Assembly (NCBI GenBank): GCA_030728245.1
Contig: JANQZX010000097.1
Location: forward strand, 13,803-77,802
Reading direction: 5' to 3'
Length of the DNA stretch: 64,000 nucleotides
From: Saprospiraceae bacterium
GTDB taxonomy: Bacteria > Bacteroidota > Bacteroidia > Chitinophagales > Saprospiraceae
Shown: positions 16,875-25,605 of the stretch, in pieces
Layout of the letters: the number at the start of each line of letters is the position of its first letter
Numbering within the stretch: the first letter of the stretch is position 1
Notes under the pieces: generated by a model
Seen by the model: the letters and a program-made list of their open reading frames with translations, nothing else
What the model was told of the DNA's origin: nothing
The model's database searches: none
Position numbers and translations under genes: made by a program

Positions 16875-18581
16875 ATGAATAAATTAAAAAATACCGTCAG
16901 ATTTTTCGCCGCCACCCTTATGATTTTTGTTCTAAGTGGTTGTGGTGATATGTTTGACTTAGACATTAACCAAGATCCTAATAATCCTACGCAAGCAAGT
17001 TCGGATCTTCTACTTGCCCAGGCTCAATACAGTATGGTAAGCCTTATTGGTGGGGGTGTTAATAACGATCTCATGGGCTTCATGGGAATTATAGGTAGTT
17101 ATGATAACTGGAATATTGGCCAGACTGCCTACAACGGAACCTGGCGCTCACTTTATGCTGATGTGCTAAAGGACCTTGAAGGAATCATCAAATCAAATAC
17201 TGGTGATACAGGTTCACCTCAATATTTAGGTATTGCACAGCTGTTAAAGGCTTATGTAGTTTCTACTATGGTCGATCTTTTTGGCGATATTCCTTACACT
17301 GAAGCACTTAACGGTGACAGTGAAACGCCTATCGTCAATCCAAATTTTGAAGACGATGCCGCTATTTATGCTAAAATGCTCTTACTTGTTGACGAGGGTA
17401 TTAAAGGAGTAACCAATGCCCGTCGTCCGGTGGCCATTACAGGTGACCTTATCTACGCTGGAAATACAGCACGTTGGGAAAAATTTGGTCTTTCTCTAAA
17501 ATTGAAGATGTTAATGAATACGAGATTGGTGAACACTAACGCCAAATCTCAAATTGAAGCAGTAATCGCTTCTGGGAAATTAATTTCTACCACTGCGGAA
17601 GATTTTACTTTCCAATATTCAAAGACGGTTACACCAGATAATCGCCACCCTTGGTATCGTGCTTCTTACACAGCTGGTACTAACGGCTTTACTTACATTC
17701 TGCATCAGTTTATGTTAGAATCTTTAGAAGATGCTGACCCACGCTGGCCATACTATTTCCGTCGTATTCAGGGAACCGTTCTTGATCAGGCGGATCCATC
17801 TCAACGTAATACTTCTCCTTGTTCTCAAACGCCTTCCTGTACTTATGGATATTTTCCAATCAGTAATTTGGTAATTAAGCGTTTATATGAGAATAAGAAT
17901 CTTAAGTATGATGATAAAGCAGCAGCTTTCTTAGCTGGCTTATTTGGACGTGACAGAGCTGACCCGGCAGGTATTCCACTAGATGGTGACTTCAGGCTTA
18001 TTCCGGGTGTTTATCCTGCTGGTGGTTATTATGATATAGCAACACCCGCTATTCCTGCAGCAAATCGTGCGTCAGGTGGAGGAATTTTCCCAGCTTTAAC
18101 TTCTGTAAACGTTCTTTATCATCAAATAGAAGCTATCCTTTCTCTGGGAGTAGCAGGTGATGCTAAGGCTTTATTCAAAAAAGCAATCGAAGATCATATT
18201 GGTAAAGTAGTAACATTTAGTAGATCATCTGATGTGAATGCGCCAGCTCCACCAATTACTATGGTCGATGGACGTGTATTGGATACAAAGGCTTATGTTG
18301 ATCTATGGATGAGTCGTTATGACAATGCAGCCAATAACAACGCTAAATTAAACGTGGTTGGAAAACAACTTTGGTTTACTAGCTGGGGTAATGGTTTCGA
18401 GTTATATAACTTCTTCCGTCGTACTGGTTTCCCAAATACTATCCAGGATCCAATCCTTGCTCCTCGTAAATTCCCTGTTCGTTTACCTTATCCACAAGAG
18501 GAACTAACATTGAATCCTAATGCGAAAACAGCAAAGGATGTTATTTATGACAGAGATAGAATTTTCTGGGATCCGAACTAA
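16875..18581 (+). CDS. SusD/RagB-family surface lipoprotein (second copy)
   Basis: A 568-residue SusD-like lipoprotein with lipobox VLSGC (Cys23) and the typical early DINQDPNNPTQAS segment. Helical-repeat blocks include YLGIAQLLKAYVVSTMVDLFGDIPYTEAL, YAGNTARWEKFGLSLKLKMLMN and, near the end, YNFFRRTGFPN. It belongs to the same SusD-like 2 subgroup as the first copy but is well diverged. Two Cys (about residues 316 and 321, SPCSQTPSCTYG) form a possible disulfide loop that the first SusD lacks. It forms a transporter pair with the SusC 59 nt upstream. Its ligand is unknown: no polysaccharide-degrading enzyme lies nearby. Confidence 0.92.
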   Translation: MNKLKNTVRFFAATLMIFVLSGCGDMFDLDINQDPNNPTQASSDLLLAQAQYSMVSLIGGGVNNDLMGFMGIIGSYDNWNIGQTAYNGTWRSLYADVLKDLEGIIKSNTGDTGSPQYLGIAQLLKAYVVSTMVDLFGDIPYTEALNGDSETPIVNPNFEDDAAIYAKMLLLVDEGIKGVTNARRPVAITGDLIYAGNTARWEKFGLSLKLKMLMNTRLVNTNAKSQIEAVIASGKLISTTAEDFTFQYSKTVTPDNRHPWYRASYTAGTNGFTYILHQFMLESLEDADPRWPYYFRRIQGTVLDQADPSQRNTSPCSQTPSCTYGYFPISNLVIKRLYENKNLKYDDKAAAFLAGLFGRDRADPAGIPLDGDFRLIPGVYPAGGYYDIATPAIPAANRASGGGIFPALTSVNVLYHQIEAILSLGVAGDAKALFKKAIEDHIGKVVTFSRSSDVNAPAPPITMVDGRVLDTKAYVDLWMSRYDNAANNNAKLNVVGKQLWFTSWGNGFELYNFFRRTGFPNTIQDPILAPRKFPVRLPYPQEELTLNPNAKTAKDVIYDRDRIFWDPN

Positions 18582-18617
18582 TTATTTTCATTGATTGTTT
18601 TAATAAAAAAACACAAC

Positions 18618-19610
18618 ATGAAGCGATATAAAATTTTGCTTTATTCTCTAGCCGCCGCACTCTTGTTGCCGTTTTCTTCCTGCAAGGACGAATCGCTAAA
18701 TCCGGTTCTTGCGCCAGAAACTGCCGTTCATGGTTTTGCGCAAACAGCCGCTGGCTCAGCTACGAGTTTCTTCTATAAAGATATGACCACACCAATTAGT
18801 ATTGAATTGCAATGGATATCTATAGATAAAATAAATACAGTTACTAAAATGGACATTTTTGTCAATTTTAGAGAGTCCTACGTCGATGCGGAAGGAAATC
18901 CTCGCGTAGCTAATCATGGTACTAAAAAAGTGAAAACTTTGGAAGGTAGTGCCGTTCCTGCCAATAGAGCGAATGCTAAATTTAGCATCTCTCCAAATGA
19001 TGTTTATACCGCATTCAAAGATGCTACCTTTGATTATGGTGATGGCAAAGGAAAGGTTTCTGTATTTAGTAATACCTTTAAGAAAGACAGAACGTCATCT
19101 GTTCGTTTTACATCCGATGACGCATTTAGGATGACTTGGGCGTTCACCACCGCTGATGGTCGTTATTTTGACTCTTGGTCCGATTCTGTTTGTTCAGAAT
19201 TTCCCGGGGCTAATTGCGATATCAACTGGGCTGTGGTTTGTGACTCAAAAATCGAAGGTACTTACATAGCTACTACTTCAGGTACATCTACCGATGACTG
19301 TTGTAAAGGTGTTTTTACAGAAACAAAAGAAGTAAAACTTACCAAAACTGGTGATGGCAAATATTCTATTTCCGATTGGAGCGCCGGCCTTTATTTAAAA
19401 TGGTACGGAGTTTATGGTATTTCAGCTACGACAAAAATGGAGGCTACTTTGTTTGATGTTTGTGGAACCATTAAGTTTCCTGATTTTACAGAACCTTTCG
19501 GTGAAAAAACCACTGCTTCTGGTAAAGTGAATGATGATGGCACAATAAGTTATGCATGGGTAAATGGTTATGGTGACAAAGCCACCGTGCTACTTACACC
19601 CAAAAAATAA
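18618..19610 (+). CDS. uncharacterised Cys-containing lipoprotein, third gene of second SusCD cassette
   Basis: A 330-residue predicted lipoprotein; the ATG at 18618 gives a signal peptide with lipobox PFSSC (Cys22), better than a TTG nine codons upstream. The C-terminal part, from about residue 205, has six cysteines (in VCSE, NCD, VCD, a CC pair and VCG) and a beta-rich pattern with Tyr/Gly/Trp turns (GKYSISDWSAGLY, DGTISYAWVNGYGD). From memory it resembles a domain often found at the C-terminus of SusCD-linked lipoproteins in Bacteroidota, but I cannot name the family. It is not similar to the third gene of the first cassette. Accessory ligand binding at the surface is the likely role. Confidence 0.75.
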   Translation: MKRYKILLYSLAAALLLPFSSCKDESLNPVLAPETAVHGFAQTAAGSATSFFYKDMTTPISIELQWISIDKINTVTKMDIFVNFRESYVDAEGNPRVANHGTKKVKTLEGSAVPANRANAKFSISPNDVYTAFKDATFDYGDGKGKVSVFSNTFKKDRTSSVRFTSDDAFRMTWAFTTADGRYFDSWSDSVCSEFPGANCDINWAVVCDSKIEGTYIATTSGTSTDDCCKGVFTETKEVKLTKTGDGKYSISDWSAGLYLKWYGVYGISATTKMEATLFDVCGTIKFPDFTEPFGEKTTASGKVNDDGTISYAWVNGYGDKATVLLTPKK

Positions 19611-19632
19611 TATTATTCTTCTTTATTAGTTT

Positions 19633-19673
19633 AATTGCTCCCCGATACTTATTTTCGGGGAGCAATTTTTTTT
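19633..19673 (+). terminator. strong intrinsic terminator touching the next start codon
   Basis: A perfect 13-bp stem (19633-19645 with 19655-19667; core GCTCCCCGA) with a 9-nt loop and a T tract to 19673. It closes the second SusCD cassette 22 nt after its last stop. The T tract ends one base before the ATG (19674) of the redoxin gene, so that gene has no room for a separate leader after the terminator. Confidence 0.88.
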
Positions 19674-20240
19674 ATGAGGTATCTTATCCTTCTTTTTGTC
19701 TTCAGTGTTACATCAGCTACTCATTTATTTTCATTCAATGCAAATAAATCACTGCCCTTATCATTTGAAATGGATAGTTTAAAAGATTTAATATCAAGGG
19801 ACGTTATCCTAAGCACCAAAGGAAATGTTTTTATATGGATGAATTCGGAATGTCCGATTTGTAATAAGTATCCTAATATCTGGAAAAAATTAGCAATAGA
19901 ATTTCCCGAATTTACCTTTATTGGGGTATTCACTTCGTTTGAAGACAAAAAAATGGCAAAGGATTTTATAAAAAAATATAAAATCCCTTTCCAGTGGTTT
20001 ATAGATAAAAAGAATCATCTGGCAAATTATTTAAGCGTTAATGTTACTCCTGAGGTTTTGTTTTTTAATGCCGATGCTGAAATTGTTTACCGTGGTGCTA
20101 CAGATGATTGGTTTTATGCCTTGGGGAAAACAAAGACAGTATCACAGCATTTATATTTGAAGAATGCGTTAACGGCTCAATTGAATAATCAACCTATATT
20201 GATTTTTAAAACGGATCCTATCGGTTGTATTTTTAACTGA
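19674..20240 (+). CDS. exported thioredoxin-fold (redoxin) protein with CPIC motif
   Basis: A 188-residue secreted protein. A signal peptide covers about residues 1-20. The redoxin domain has the active-site-like SECPICNKY (Cys60 and Cys63), the TPEVLFFNADAEIVYRG strand-turn with the cis-Pro expected in thioredoxin folds, and a C-terminal PIGC motif. This pattern, with CPI near the start and PxxGC at the end, is known to me from redoxin domains that accompany or are fused to cytochrome c / PHM-like proteins in other phyla. It probably acts in the periplasm as a thiol-disulfide or peroxiredoxin-like partner of the monooxygenase encoded next. The ATG directly follows the T tract of a strong terminator. 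Confidence 0.8.
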   Translation: MRYLILLFVFSVTSATHLFSFNANKSLPLSFEMDSLKDLISRDVILSTKGNVFIWMNSECPICNKYPNIWKKLAIEFPEFTFIGVFTSFEDKKMAKDFIKKYKIPFQWFIDKKNHLANYLSVNVTPEVLFFNADAEIVYRGATDDWFYALGKTKTVSQHLYLKNALTAQLNNQPILIFKTDPIGCIFN

Positions 20241-20410
20241 TCCACTTCCTTTTTCTTTTAAAATGCCACAATACATTATTTCAAGGTTTCGTTGACTGTT
20301 TAAAATAAAAAAAATCAGAATAAATATTATTTAGTTAATTTTAAAAGAATAGTTCATTTTCCGTTAAATGGAAAAGTAACTTATAGCTTTTTGTAAATTA
20401 TTATTTCAAT

Positions 20411-21697
20411 ATGTCTGGGTCACTTCACTTAAATATTTTTTTGGTATTGGTATGTTTAATCGTTGGGAATGATGGGGTCTGCTCAGATTCGTTAACTTAT
20501 TTCATTGACATCAAGCCAATCATTGATGAACATTGCACCGGCTGCCATAGAAAAGGTCAAACGGCACCTTTTTCATTGGAAAGTTATGAAGATGTAAAAA
20601 AAAGAGCAAGCATGGTTGAAATGGTGGTTGAGTCTAAATATATGCCTCCCTGGCACGCCGATACATTATTCAGAACTTTCCATAATCAACGGGCCTTATC
20701 AGAAGAATCGTTAAATAAAATACTTACATGGATTAAAAGTGGGGCAGCGGAAGGTTTACCTCAAAAAAAGGGAGCGGTAAATAGTTTTAATTGGCCTTCT
20801 CCGGATAAAATTGTTGCTTTTCAAAAACCATTTATCATACCAGGAGATAACGAGGAACAATATAGATTTTTTGTTATTCCTGTGGATAATCCAACACCTA
20901 TATATTTACGGGGTGTAGGATTTGTACCCAAAAACAAGACGCTGGCACACCATAGCAGGATTATGATTGATACAACTAAAAGAATTCGACCTTTCGATGC
21001 TACTTCTGTTTGGCAAGCTGGGCCTCAACTGGAAAAAATGAATATTCCACTGGCCAATTCATTTTGGACAGGATGGGTTCCCGGTAATTTTCCTCTTTTT
21101 TACCCCGATGGTGTGGCAAAGGTACTTCCCGCTAATGCAGATTTAGTGGTTAATATGCATTATGCTCCTTCTGCAAAGGAAGAAACCGATCAATCAGAAA
21201 TTCATCTTTATTATGCCAAAGGAAAGCCAAGAAGAATTATTGAAACTTTAGTTTTTGATGAAACCTGGGTGACAAATAAGCCGTTTGAATTCCAACCTGA
21301 TACAGTTATTACCTTTTATATGAGGTCGCCTGTTTTACCAGTCGATTTATCATTATTAAGTGTTCTGCCCCACATGCATCTTCTTGGAAAATCATTTAAA
21401 TCGTTTGCCATTACGCCCGACGGTGATATGATACCGCTAATACATATTCCGGAATGGGATTTTAATTGGCAGCAAACCTACCAGTTCAATAATTTGCTCA
21501 AAATCCCTCGCGGTTCGGTTATTTATGCGGAGGCAACGTTTGATAACACTAAAAATAACCCTAAAAACCCCTATTTCCCACCAGCAAAAGTAAGGTATGG
21601 TTGGGGGACTAAAGATGAGATGATGAACCTGATTTTTGAATATCTTTTATATGAACCAGGTGATGAGTATCTGGATTTTTATGGCGCTGAAAATTAA
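20411..21697 (+). CDS. cytochrome c - copper type II (PHM-like) monooxygenase fusion
   Basis: A 428-residue exported protein. After a signal peptide (about 1-25) comes a short c-type cytochrome domain with one haem site CTGCH (Cys42, Cys45, His46) and a likely Met ligand in KYMPPWHA. From about residue 150 it resembles the two copper domains of peptidylglycine alpha-hydroxylating monooxygenase: a His-His pair in LAHHSRIM, NMHYAP, then LPHMHLLGKSF, which matches the HxH copper ligands, and a late Met in the KDEMMN segment. Such enzymes hydroxylate substrates with O2 and a one-electron donor; the fused haem domain could be that donor here. The substrate is unknown. It is followed 9 nt later by an exported protein of unknown function. 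Confidence 0.82.
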   Translation: MSGSLHLNIFLVLVCLIVGNDGVCSDSLTYFIDIKPIIDEHCTGCHRKGQTAPFSLESYEDVKKRASMVEMVVESKYMPPWHADTLFRTFHNQRALSEESLNKILTWIKSGAAEGLPQKKGAVNSFNWPSPDKIVAFQKPFIIPGDNEEQYRFFVIPVDNPTPIYLRGVGFVPKNKTLAHHSRIMIDTTKRIRPFDATSVWQAGPQLEKMNIPLANSFWTGWVPGNFPLFYPDGVAKVLPANADLVVNMHYAPSAKEETDQSEIHLYYAKGKPRRIIETLVFDETWVTNKPFEFQPDTVITFYMRSPVLPVDLSLLSVLPHMHLLGKSFKSFAITPDGDMIPLIHIPEWDFNWQQTYQFNNLLKIPRGSVIYAEATFDNTKNNPKNPYFPPAKVRYGWGTKDEMMNLIFEYLLYEPGDEYLDFYGAEN

Positions 21698-21706
21698 ATT
21701 TAAATC

Positions 21707-22465
21707 ATGAAAAAACTAATTTTTATTATTTGTTGCTTCATTCCTTTTATGATGTTTGCTCAAGAGGAGTTGTATCAAACAACGCGGGATGAATTTAATT
21801 ATGGTGAATTCAGACCTAATAATTCAGCACCCATTTATGGTATAGCAGAAAAACCAGGAAAATTAATGGGCAATATATATTTGGATTCGATTTTCAGAAG
21901 TTCAGCGGTGGTATTTTTCAAGGAAATAGTTAAGCGATATGATCCAAATGCATCTGATTCAATAGCAGGCTACAAACTACGAATTAATTTACTTGAAAAA
22001 TTAGTGGAGTTTAAAATGAATGGGGGTATTAAGGGAGTTGATAATAAGGCTATAAAAAAAATTCAAACGTTTGATCCGGCAGGCAATACTCTTAAAACAT
22101 ATATCAATGGCCAATCACTCGGTATTGATTCGGTAGGTGAAGATCACTTTTATGATTTGGTTTATGACGGTCTTTTTGTAAAGGTAGTATCTCTTTCAGT
22201 TCTTAAAAAAAAGGAACCTACGTATCACGTTGCTTTATCTATGGGAGATAAAAATGCTTATTACTACTTAAAAACAACCTATTTTGCCAAAATTGAGAAT
22301 GGAAAGTGGAGCGAAATACAGAATAATAAAAATACCTGGTTAGATTTAACTGGCTCGAGGGAAAAAGTAATGTCAAGCTATCTTCAACAAAATCAACTTA
22401 ATCTAAAATTAACATCAGATTTGAGACAATTCTTTCAATATTTTGATAAAATAATGGTCGAATAA
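21707..22465 (+). CDS. exported protein of unknown function
   Basis: A 252-residue protein with a clear signal peptide (about 1-18, ending MFAQ) and no further membrane segment. I recognise no family or catalytic motif. The composition is Lys- and Tyr-rich, with mixed helix and strand predicted by eye. It begins 9 nt after the copper monooxygenase stop, so it is almost certainly in the same transcript and may be a periplasmic or outer-membrane-associated partner. No lipobox, no T9SS C-terminal domain and only one short Cys pair inside the signal peptide. Confidence 0.75.
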   Translation: MKKLIFIICCFIPFMMFAQEELYQTTRDEFNYGEFRPNNSAPIYGIAEKPGKLMGNIYLDSIFRSSAVVFFKEIVKRYDPNASDSIAGYKLRINLLEKLVEFKMNGGIKGVDNKAIKKIQTFDPAGNTLKTYINGQSLGIDSVGEDHFYDLVYDGLFVKVVSLSVLKKKEPTYHVALSMGDKNAYYYLKTTYFAKIENGKWSEIQNNKNTWLDLTGSREKVMSSYLQQNQLNLKLTSDLRQFFQYFDKIMVE

Positions 22466-22523
22466 AAAGGAATAAACTTGACTGCATTCGTTTTTCTTTG
22501 TAAATTAAGTATTCATTCATTTA

Positions 22524-23456
22524 ATGAGTATGATAAACGGGCAAGACACTTACGCAGCTATGTTTCTGAATTATCTTGAAAGAGAAAGAAGAGTTCCTTT
22601 GGAAACTTTAAGGGGGTATGGTGATGATGTAGAATATTTCAAAGCATTTTTGGACCTTCAACCGGTAGAATATAGCTGGACCTCTGTAGATACTGAAATT
22701 ATAAGAGCCTGGATAGTGTCATTGGCGGGCAAAGGAAATAAACCTTCTGTAATCAGAAGAAGGGTTGCAGGTATAAGATCTTTTTATCGGTTTCTTCAAC
22801 GAATAGGAAAAGTGACTATGAACCCAGCTCTTCGCTTACCATTACCCAAAGTTCCCAAAAGGCTTCCGCGGTTTATATCTGTTGAAGGGATGGAAAAACT
22901 TGGTTCGGGGCATTTATTTCCATCTGATTTTAGTGGACTCCGTGATCGGTTGATACTAGAATTGCTATACGGAACTGGAATGAGAAGAGCGGAGGTAGCT
23001 AATCTTAAAGAAATTGATATTCAGTGGGATAGAAAAGAAATTAACGTGTTGGGGAAAGGAGGAAAAAGCAGAGTAATACCTGTGGTTAGCTCGTTATACA
23101 ATTTGTTGACAAAATATAGAGAGGAGCGAAACACCTTATTTGAGAAAGGAGCGGTTACATTTTTTGTAACTGATAAAGGTAGAGATATTTACACTCGATT
23201 TGTTTATGCGGTGAGTATTAGGTACTTAGGAATGGTAACGAGTATAGAGAACAAAGGGCCTCATTTGTTGCGACACACTTTTGCTACTCATTTAATGAGT
23301 AATGGAGCAGATATTCAAGCAGTAAAAGCACTGTTAGGGCATTCTAGTCTGGCTGCCACCCAGGTATATATGCATAACTCTGCAGAACGATTAAAAAAAA
23401 TATATAATCAGGCACATCCCAAAGCACAGCGTAAAAGGCCGGAAGATAACGGCTAG
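22524..23456 (+). CDS. xerC: tyrosine recombinase XerC/XerD family
   Basis: A 310-residue site-specific recombinase with the SAM-like N-terminal DNA-binding domain (about 8-95) and the catalytic domain (about 110-295). All catalytic residues are visible: R154 in TGMRRAEV, K178 in LGKGGKS, H247 and R250 in HLLRH, H273 in LGHSS and the nucleophile Y282 in VYMH. This fits the chromosome-dimer resolvase XerC/D. Its place directly before hpf and the tRNA-tuf block is the normal Bacteroidota arrangement, which argues against a phage or integron integrase. Confidence 0.92.
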   Translation: MSMINGQDTYAAMFLNYLERERRVPLETLRGYGDDVEYFKAFLDLQPVEYSWTSVDTEIIRAWIVSLAGKGNKPSVIRRRVAGIRSFYRFLQRIGKVTMNPALRLPLPKVPKRLPRFISVEGMEKLGSGHLFPSDFSGLRDRLILELLYGTGMRRAEVANLKEIDIQWDRKEINVLGKGGKSRVIPVVSSLYNLLTKYREERNTLFEKGAVTFFVTDKGRDIYTRFVYAVSIRYLGMVTSIENKGPHLLRHTFATHLMSNGADIQAVKALLGHSSLAATQVYMHNSAERLKKIYNQAHPKAQRKRPEDNG

Positions 23457-23494
23457 ACAAAAATCACTTTATTCATTTTTTAAAAAAAATCACT

Positions 23495-23788
23495 ATGAGC
23501 ATTGACATGCAAGCGGTTTCCTTTCGTGCGGACCAAAAATTAAAGTTGTTCATTGAGAATCGTGTTGAGAAATTGAATCTTTTTTTTGGCAGAATTATTC
23601 GTACTCAAGTTTTGTTGAAACTTGAAAATGCCGGACAGGTAAAAGAAAAAGTAGTCGAGGTAAGTGTACATGTGCCTGGAGAAGTGTTGTTTGTAAAATC
23701 GAGTAAGATGTCATTTGAGGCTGCCACTGATGAAGCTATTGATTCATTGAGACGTAAGATTGAGCGATATAAAAGCCGTAGAAAATAA
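23495..23788 (+). CDS. hpf: ribosome hibernation-promoting factor / RaiA family, short form
   Basis: A 97-residue protein of the HPF/YfiA family: beta-alpha-beta-beta-beta-alpha pattern, with the conserved ENRVEKLNLFFGRI segment, the VVEVSVHVPGEVLFVKSS strands and the C-terminal basic helix AIDSLRRKIERYKSRRK. It binds the 30S decoding region and silences ribosomes in starvation. It is the short form lacking the C-terminal dimerisation domain. It lies 38 nt after xerC and just before the tRNA cluster promoter. Confidence 0.92.
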   Translation: MSIDMQAVSFRADQKLKLFIENRVEKLNLFFGRIIRTQVLLKLENAGQVKEKVVEVSVHVPGEVLFVKSSKMSFEAATDEAIDSLRRKIERYKSRRK

Positions 23789-23810
23789 ATTGATATTTTT
23801 TTTGAAATCC

Positions 23811-23842
23811 TTTGGATTAGTTACAAAGACTATTTATCTTTG
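23811..23842 (+). promoter_or_regulatory. promoter of the tRNA-tuf operon (TTTG - 20 nt - TATCTTTG)
   Basis: TTTG at 23811-23814 and TATCTTTG at 23835-23842 match the Bacteroidota consensus with 20-nt spacing. Transcription should start about 23849 and read into the first tRNA at 23893. It is one of the best promoter matches in the window and fits a strongly expressed tRNA/tuf transcript. Confidence 0.7.
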
Positions 23843-23892
23843 CATCGCTTTCGGGAAAACCTTTAGAAGTAAAGTGTGAAAGTAAATAGTCA

Positions 23893-23965
23893 GCCAGCAT
23901 AGCTCAGTTGGTAGAGCAGCTGATTTGTAATCAGCTGGTCGGGGGTTCGAGTCCCTCTGCTGGCT
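23893..23965 (+). tRNA. tRNA-Thr (anticodon TGT)
   Basis: Cloverleaf with 7-bp acceptor GCCAGCA/TGCTGGC, D-arm GCTC..GAGC, anticodon stem GCTGA/TCAGC with loop TTTGTAA (anticodon TGT), T-loop TTCGAGT. Reads ACA codons. CCA is not encoded. Confidence 0.95.
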
Positions 23966-24025
23966 CTTATAAATTTACTTTAAAGAAGTAAGTTCATTTG
24001 AAATTTTCTTCTTAATTGGAGAATT

Positions 24026-24108
24026 GGGGGTGCGCCGGAGCTGGAGAGCCGGGCCAGACTGTAAATCTGGTGACTATGTCTGAATAGGTTCGATTCCTAT
24101 CACCCCCA
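24026..24108 (+). tRNA. tRNA-Tyr (anticodon GTA)
   Basis: An 83-nt class II tRNA with a long variable arm; acceptor GGGGGTG/CACCCCC with discriminator A, anticodon loop CTGTAAA (GTA), T-loop TTCGATT. The second gene of the cluster. Confidence 0.95.
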
Positions 24109-24150
24109 CAATTTAAATGTATCATTTTTGGTATATTTATTTTGTGTTAA

Positions 24151-24223
24151 GCGGGTGTAGCTCAGTTGGTAGAGCATCAGCCTTCCAAGCTGAGGGTCGA
24201 GGGTTCGAGTCTCTTCGCCCGCT
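24151..24223 (+). tRNA. tRNA-Gly (anticodon TCC)
   Basis: Acceptor GCGGGTG/CGCCCGC with discriminator T, D-arm GCTC..GAGC, anticodon stem CAGC..GCTG, loop CTTCCAA (anticodon TCC), T-loop TTCGAGT. Reads GGA and GGG codons. Confidence 0.95.
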
Positions 24224-24252
24224 CTTTATGTTTAATAACTCCGACAATAACA

Positions 24253-24324
<72 letters not shown>

Positions 24325-24381
24325 CTAGTATTCCGGAGATTTTTCTTGTTTAATGAATTAATATTTTAAAAATCAAAACTG

Positions 24382-25578
24382 ATGGCTAAAGGTACATTCG
24401 AAAGAACGAAACCACACGTTAACATTGGTACTATCGGTCACGTAGATCATGGCAAAACAACCTTGACTGCCGCGATAACTTATGTTCTTTCAAAAGAAGG
24501 TCTTGCGGAAAGAAAATCGTACGATTCAATCGATGCTGCTCCGGAAGAAAAGGAGCGTGGTATTACTATCAATACTGCTCACGTTGAGTATGAAACGACT
24601 AACAGACATTACGCTCACGTAGATTGTCCAGGTCACGCGGATTATGTAAAAAACATGGTTACGGGTGCTGCTCAAATGGATGGAGCTATTATCGTTGTTG
24701 CAGCTACGGATGGGCCTATGCCTCAAACGCGTGAACACATTCTTCTTGCTCGTCAGGTAGGTGTACCGAAATTAGTTGTTTTCATGAATAAGGTAGATAT
24801 CGTTGAGGATCCAGAGATGCTAGAATTAGTGGAGATGGAGGTTCGTGAGTTACTTGATACCTATGGTTTTGATGGTGATAATGCTTCTGTTATTCAAGGT
24901 TCTGCACTAAAGGCTTTGGAAGACGATCCTCATTACATTGGAAAAATCCAGGAGTTGATGGCGGCGGTAGATAATGATATTCCAAATCCTGTTCGTTTAA
25001 CTGATAAGCCATTCTTAATGCCTATTGAGGACGTGTTCTCTATCACAGGTCGTGGTACTGTAGCAACGGGTCGTATCGAAAGAGGAGTTATCAACGTTGG
25101 TAACCCTGTTGAAATTGTAGGTATGATGGACAAAGAGGATAAGCCTTTAACTTCAGTTTGTACTGGTGTTGAGATGTTCCGTAAATTACTGGATAGAGGT
25201 GAAGCAGGTGATAACGCCGGTTTGTTATTAAGAGGTATTGAAAAATCTCAGATTCGTCGTGGAATGGTTATCTGTGCCCCAGGTTCAGTAAAGCCACATA
25301 TTCGTTTCAAATGTGAGACTTATGTACTATCTAAAGATGAAGGTGGTCGTCATACACCATTCTTTAACGGATACCGCCCTCAGTTTTATTTCCGTACAAC
25401 AGACGTTACTGGTGATGTTAAATTACCAGAAAATGTTGAGATGGTAATGCCTGGTGATAACGTATCTTTAGAGGTTACCCTACTTAACCCAATCGCAATG
25501 GAAAAAGGATTACGTTTCGCTATCCGCGAAGGTGGTCGTACCGTTGGTGCAGGTCAGGTTACTGAAATATTAGAATAA
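24382..25578 (+). CDS. tuf: translation elongation factor Tu
   Basis: A 398-residue EF-Tu that delivers aminoacyl-tRNA to the ribosome as a GTP complex. G1 is GHVDHGKT (residues 19-26), the switch region is [15 protein letters not shown]3 is DCPGHADY, G4 is NKVD and G5 is GSALKAL. Domains II ([13 protein letters not shown]) and III ([26 protein letters not shown]) are complete. It is transcribed with the four upstream tRNAs and is followed by a hairpin and trnW. Confidence 0.98.
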   Translation: MAKGTFERTKPHVNIGTIGHVDHGKTTLTAAITYVLSKEGLAERKSYDSIDAAPEEKERGITINTAHVEYETTNRHYAHVDCPGHADYVKNMVTGAAQMDGAIIVVAATDGPMPQTREHILLARQVGVPKLVVFMNKVDIVEDPEMLELVEMEVRELLDTYGFDGDNASVIQGSALKALEDDPHYIGKIQELMAAVDNDIPNPVRLTDKPFLMPIEDVFSITGRGTVATGRIERGVINVGNPVEIVGMMDKEDKPLTSVCTGVEMFRKLLDRGEAGDNAGLLLRGIEKSQIRRGMVICAPGSVKPHIRFKCETYVLSKDEGGRHTPFFNGYRPQFYFRTTDVTGDVKLPENVEMVMPGDNVSLEVTLLNPIAMEKGLRFAIREGGRTVGAGQVTEILE

Positions 25579-25605
25579 ATATATTCCCTTTTGGGAAATC
25601 AATAT

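Noticed and set aside
22524-23456. Phage or integrative-element integrase.
   Set aside because: The gene is followed by hpf and the tRNA-tuf block in the standard order; no attachment-site duplication at the adjacent tRNA genes was seen and no phage genes are present.
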